Origin: Patescibacteria group bacterium
Lineage (GTDB): Bacteria; Patescibacteriota; Minisyncoccia; Minisyncoccales; CG1-02-41-26
Direction: 5' to 3'
NCBI GenBank assembly: GCA_018830365.1
Contig: JAHJSK010000072.1
Coordinates: 1-13,540, forward strand
Length of the DNA stretch: 13,540 nt
In this document: positions 11,639 through 13,540 of the stretch, piece after piece
Layout of the letters: each line of letters starts with the position of its first letter
Position numbering within the stretch: position 1 is the stretch's first letter
Translations under genes and position numbers: made by a program
Notes under the pieces: generated by a model
What the model saw: only the letters and a program-made list of their open reading frames with translations
What the model was told of the DNA's origin: nothing
The model's database searches: none

Positions 11639-11932
11639 TTAGCAAATAGCTAATTTTAATTTTTCTTTTTTAAATGTTGGAGTGGTAAATATAGGCACCT
11701 CAATAGTTCCAATAAATTCCTTTTTTGATTCTTCTGGCACTGGCTCTTTGTGTTTTATTAAACTTTCTATATAACATTGAATGGCATCTTTAGTCATTTC
11801 TTGAGCTTCTTCAAAAGTATCCCCTTCTGTCACGCAACCAGGAAGCATTGGTACGGTAACAATATACCCGCCTTCTTCGGCTGGTTCAAAAATCGCAGTA
11901 TATTTATAAATTTTTGTTGATTTTTTTTTCAT
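11639..11932 (-). CDS. hicB: HicB-type antitoxin
   Basis: The 97-residue product is a HicB antitoxin with the partial RNase-H-like fold: YTAIFEPAEEGGYIVTVPML, the loop PGCVTEGDTFEEAQEM and the helix KDAIQCYIESLIKHKEPVPE. No clear C-terminal helix-turn-helix or ribbon-helix-helix is seen, as in many short HicB forms. It binds and masks HicA, and the gene order hicB-hicA is the reverse of E. coli but common elsewhere. The ATG at 11932 follows an A-rich stretch with no Shine-Dalgarno. It lies between rpsB and tsf. Confidence 0.93.
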   Translation of the reverse strand: MKKKSTKIYKYTAIFEPAEEGGYIVTVPMLPGCVTEGDTFEEAQEMTKDAIQCYIESLIKHKEPVPEESKKEFIGTIEVPIFTTPTFKKEKLKLAIC

Positions 11933-12033
11933 AAAATTTTTTTAACTATATGAGATTTGACTTCAATATTACTTGGCGTTGAATGTCCTCCATTCATTTC
12001 AGTCATTCTAATAAATCGTATTCAATTTTCTAT
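11933..12033. other. Featureless part of the rpsB-hicB gap
   Basis: This A+T-rich stretch, together with 12034-12206, separates rpsB from hicB by 274 nt. I see no clear promoter, terminator or open frame in 11933-12033. Confidence 0.5.
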
Positions 12034-12135
12034 TTAATCTTTTTTAGGATATTTATCTAATAAATTTTTGACCTTTTTGCTATATTCCTCTAAAAAATTT
12101 TGCCAAGGTGAATTAACGGATAAATTAATTTTCAA
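12034..12135 (-). pseudogene. Short orphan frame, possible gene remnant
   Basis: A 33-codon frame starts with TTG at 12135 and reads KINLSVNSPWQNFLEEYSKK then VKNLLDKYPKKD before TAA at 12034. Its composition, with an amphipathic helix and a single Trp, is protein-like and unlike translations of the surrounding repeat words. It could be the end of a deleted gene or a small protein. I do not recognise a family. It is bordered upstream by the AATTGCAACCCTACGGGG repeat at 12133-12160. Confidence 0.3.
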
Positions 12136-12206
12136 TTGCAACCCTACGGGGTGTCTCGCCCTCCAGACGATTCAGCAATTTTCAATCAATTTACAATTTT
12201 CAATTT
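12133..12206. repeat. CAATTGCAACCCTACGGGG element and TTTTCAATT words after rpsB
   Basis: The segment starts CAATTGCAACCCTACGGGG (12133-12151), the inverted counterpart of 3901-3919 and related to 9899-9915. It then has GTCTCGCCCTCCAGACGATT and a run of AATTTTCAATTTTCAATTTT to the rpsB stop. Confidence 0.7.
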
Positions 12207-13040
12207 TCAATTTTCAATTTTAATCGCTTCTTCAATTTTGTCTAAAATATATTTAACTGAAAGGATTGAATCATCGCTGGCTGGAATTGGAAAATCCACT
12301 AATGATGGATTTACATTTGTGTCCACAATAGCCACCACTTTCACTCCTTTCATTTTTGCCTCTTTTAAAGCCAATTTATCTTTGTTAATGTCGCAAATAA
12401 AAATGGCTTCTGGCATTTTTTCTAAATTTTTAATTCCTTCAAACTTTTTTCCCATTTTAACTAATTGTTTTTCTTTACGAATTTTTTCCTTTTTAATAAA
12501 TTTTTCAAATTCTCCCTTTTGTTTTTGATCAACTAAATCCCCATAATATTTTGTCCTTTCGGAGACCACTTTAAAATTAGTAAAAATACCGCCCAGCCAT
12601 CGCTCAACAATATAAGGTAAATTGCATCTTATAGCTGTTTCTTGAATTAATTTTTTCAAAGGAGCTTTGGTTCCCACCATCAGCATTGTCCCTTTTTCTT
12701 TGGTAAGTTCAGAAATAAATTTCAATGCTTTTTCCAAACAAACCGCTGTTTTCTCTAAATTAATTATGTGGATGGTATTTCTAATCCCTACAATATATAC
12801 TGACATTTTAGGATTAAGCTTCGCGGTTTGATGACCCAAGTGAAGTCCTTTTTCTGTCATCTCGTCAATTCTTATGCCAAAATTCCCTTTTTTTATTTTT
12901 TCCTCATCTATTTTTTCTTCTTCCTTTTTTTCTTTTTCCACAGTTTTTTTTACCTTTTTAACCTTTGTTTCTATTTCTGTTTTTTCTTCTGTCTCTGTGT
13001 CTGTATTTATTTTTGTTTTTGTTTTTGTTTCTTCTACCAT
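12207..13040 (-). CDS. rpsB: 30S ribosomal protein S2 (uS2) with charged N-terminal extension
   Basis: S2 joins the small subunit late and contacts S1 in many bacteria. From about residue 55 the product is canonical: MTEKGLHLGHQTAKLNPKMS, YIVGIRNTIHIINLEKT, LMVGTKAPLKKLIQETA, VERWLGGIFTNFKVV and the end VAIVDTNVNPSLVDFPIPAS with DDSILSVKYILDKIEEAI. About 50 residues at the N-terminus (EETKTKTKINTDTETEEKTE and on) are a K/E/T-rich extension not found in the 241-residue E. coli protein. The ATG at 13040 is the only start giving the core in frame with this extension. A promoter-like pair and two leader hairpins lie upstream; no Shine-Dalgarno is visible. Confidence 0.97.
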   Translation of the reverse strand: MVEETKTKTKINTDTETEEKTEIETKVKKVKKTVEKEKKEEEKIDEEKIKKGNFGIRIDEMTEKGLHLGHQTAKLNPKMSVYIVGIRNTIHIINLEKTAVCLEKALKFISELTKEKGTMLMVGTKAPLKKLIQETAIRCNLPYIVERWLGGIFTNFKVVSERTKYYGDLVDQKQKGEFEKFIKKEKIRKEKQLVKMGKKFEGIKNLEKMPEAIFICDINKDKLALKEAKMKGVKVVAIVDTNVNPSLVDFPIPASDDSILSVKYILDKIEEAIKIEN

Positions 13041-13092
13041 ATTAGTTTGTAGCTTTTTAGCTTTTTAGCTTTTTAGGAAATTTTGAATTTTT

Positions 13093-13120
13093 GTCCCTTC
13101 GGGACATCTCCCGCAGGGAG
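13093..13120. repeat. Two adjacent hairpins in the rpsB leader
   Basis: GTCCC/GGGAC with loop TTC (13093-13105) and CTCCC/GGGAG with loop GCA (13108-13120) repeat the architecture at 1009-1037 with different stem bases. They lie between the predicted rpsB promoter and its start codon, so they would be in the S2 mRNA leader. Confidence 0.7.
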
Positions 13121-13145
13121 ACAACTTTAATCTTTAATCTTGCTT

Positions 13146-13174
13146 ATACTACACCATGCCTCTTGATTTTTCAA
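13146..13174 (-). promoter_or_regulatory. Putative rpsB promoter
   Basis: Minus-strand TTGAAA (13169-13174) and TAGTAT (13146-13151) are 17 nt apart, matching five and four of six consensus bases. Transcription would start near 13139, giving a leader of about 100 nt. Confidence 0.5.
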
Positions 13175-13178
13175 GAGG
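13159..13178. promoter_or_regulatory. Palindrome shared by two divergent promoters
   Basis: CCTCTTGA, loop TTTT, TCAAGAGG is a perfect 8-bp inverted repeat. Its two halves supply the -35 boxes of the leftward rpsB promoter and the rightward rpmE promoter. It could be an operator or a simple consequence of back-to-back -35 boxes. Confidence 0.55.
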
Positions 13179-13190
13179 GAGGAATATAAT
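13163..13190 (+). promoter_or_regulatory. Putative rpmE promoter
   Basis: Plus-strand TTGATT (13163-13168) and a consensus TATAAT (13185-13190) are 16 nt apart. The start would be near 13197, giving an unusually long leader of about 200 nt that contains the GC-rich palindrome at 13298-13378. Confidence 0.55.
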
Positions 13191-13297
13191 CAAGAGTAAA
13201 CGCAAAGCGTAAAGTGCAAAGCGTAAAGCAACAATTTAAAACTCAAAATTTTAATCTTTTCAAAAAACTAATGAGATAGATTAGTTTTGCGCTTTGC

Positions 13298-13378
13298 GCT
13301 CCCGCCTGCAACGCTACGCCAGCCCGCAGAAGCTACGCTTTCAGCGTTGCTGGCGGGGCGAAGCATTGCGGGCAGGTT
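13298..13378. repeat. GC-rich palindromic block upstream of rpmE
   Basis: From CTCCCGCCTGCAACGCTACG to GCATTGCGGGCAGG the block has complementary ends (CCCGCCTGCAACGC with GCATTGCGGGCAGG, imperfect). 13343-13373 is an exact inverted copy of 5566-5596. It is flanked at 13201-13250 by GCAAAGCGTAAAGTGC words and lies in the predicted rpmE leader. Confidence 0.8.
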
Positions 13379-13400
13379 GCGTTTTGAATTTATTTAATTT

Positions 13401-13540
13401 ATGCAAAAAAAAATCCATCCTAAATATTTTCCCAAAACAAAAGTTGTTTGCGCTTGCGGAGCTGTTTTTGAAGTTGGATCTACACTGGAACACATTGAAA
13501 CAGAAATCTGTTTTAATTGTCATCCTTTTTATACTGGCAA
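13401..13540 (+). CDS. rpmE: 50S ribosomal protein L31 (bL31), partial
   Basis: The reading frame from the ATG at 13401 leaves the window after 46 codons. It starts MQKKIHPKYFPKTKVVCACG and continues with GSTLEHIETEICFNCHPFYTG, the L31 signature. Cysteines 17, 19, 37 and 40 form the zinc site of the C+ form of L31. L31 bridges the two subunits at the central protuberance. It is the only plus-strand gene here and is divergent from rpsB, with 360 nt between the two starts. The 3' end is missing because of the window edge, not truncation. Confidence 0.96.
   Translation, partial: MQKKIHPKYFPKTKVVCACGAVFEVGSTLEHIETEICFNCHPFYTG

Noticed and set aside
12828..13068. Plus-strand open frames opposite the start of rpsB, rich in Phe and Ser
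   Set aside because: They are the antisense of the K/E/T-rich extension of S2; the composition is explained by codons of the minus-strand gene.
13341..13523. Minus-strand open frame opposite rpmE
   Set aside because: It is antisense to the L31 gene and the GC-rich repeat, while the plus-strand frame encodes a clear L31 signature.

Overview
The window is about two thirds A+T and reads as a piece of a reduced bacterial genome of the candidate phyla radiation (Patescibacteria), most likely Parcubacteria-like. This rests on the unusual N-terminus of S3, the zinc-ribbon S14 and L24, lysine-rich extensions on several ribosomal proteins, the absence of Shine-Dalgarno sequences before almost every start, and repeat-rich gaps between genes that are normally packed tightly. 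The lineage is an inference from protein character, not from a database match. Stops look standard (TAA, TAG and TGA are all used).

All genes but one lie on the minus strand and are read from high to low coordinates. At the right edge rpsB (S2) and tsf (EF-Ts) form one unit with a HicB/HicA toxin-antitoxin pair between them. On the plus strand the first 46 codons of rpmE (L31) leave the window. Two opposed promoters share a short palindrome near 13160-13180. A second transcription unit seems to begin near 10760: a promoter, a ~114-nt leader holding an 11-codon open frame and a hairpin with a T-run, then L4, L23, L2, S19, L22, S3, L16, L29, S17, L14, L24, L5, S14, S8 and L6. This is the merged S10-spc order. 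L3 and S10 are not upstream of L4, and the cluster probably continues past the left edge with L18 and S5.

Three insertions break the spc part. Between L24 and L5 lie a HicB gene with a frameshifted hicA remnant and then an MNT/HEPN toxin-antitoxin pair. Between S14 and S8 lies a four-helix-bundle protein of the 23S rRNA intervening-sequence family. All are co-oriented with the ribosomal genes, so they would be transcribed with them.

Most gaps in the cluster hold inverted or tandem repeats instead of being a few bases long. They include two related ~100-nt palindromic elements, GC-rich palindromes with identical or inverted copies kilobases apart, a 187-nt element with terminal inverted repeats touching the L4 stop, long inverted copies on both sides of S19 (one with a (GTAGCTT)n expansion), and three consecutive hairpins between L14 and L24. 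Together they suggest that small palindromic elements have repeatedly entered the junctions of the most conserved operon in the genome while sparing the reading frames.
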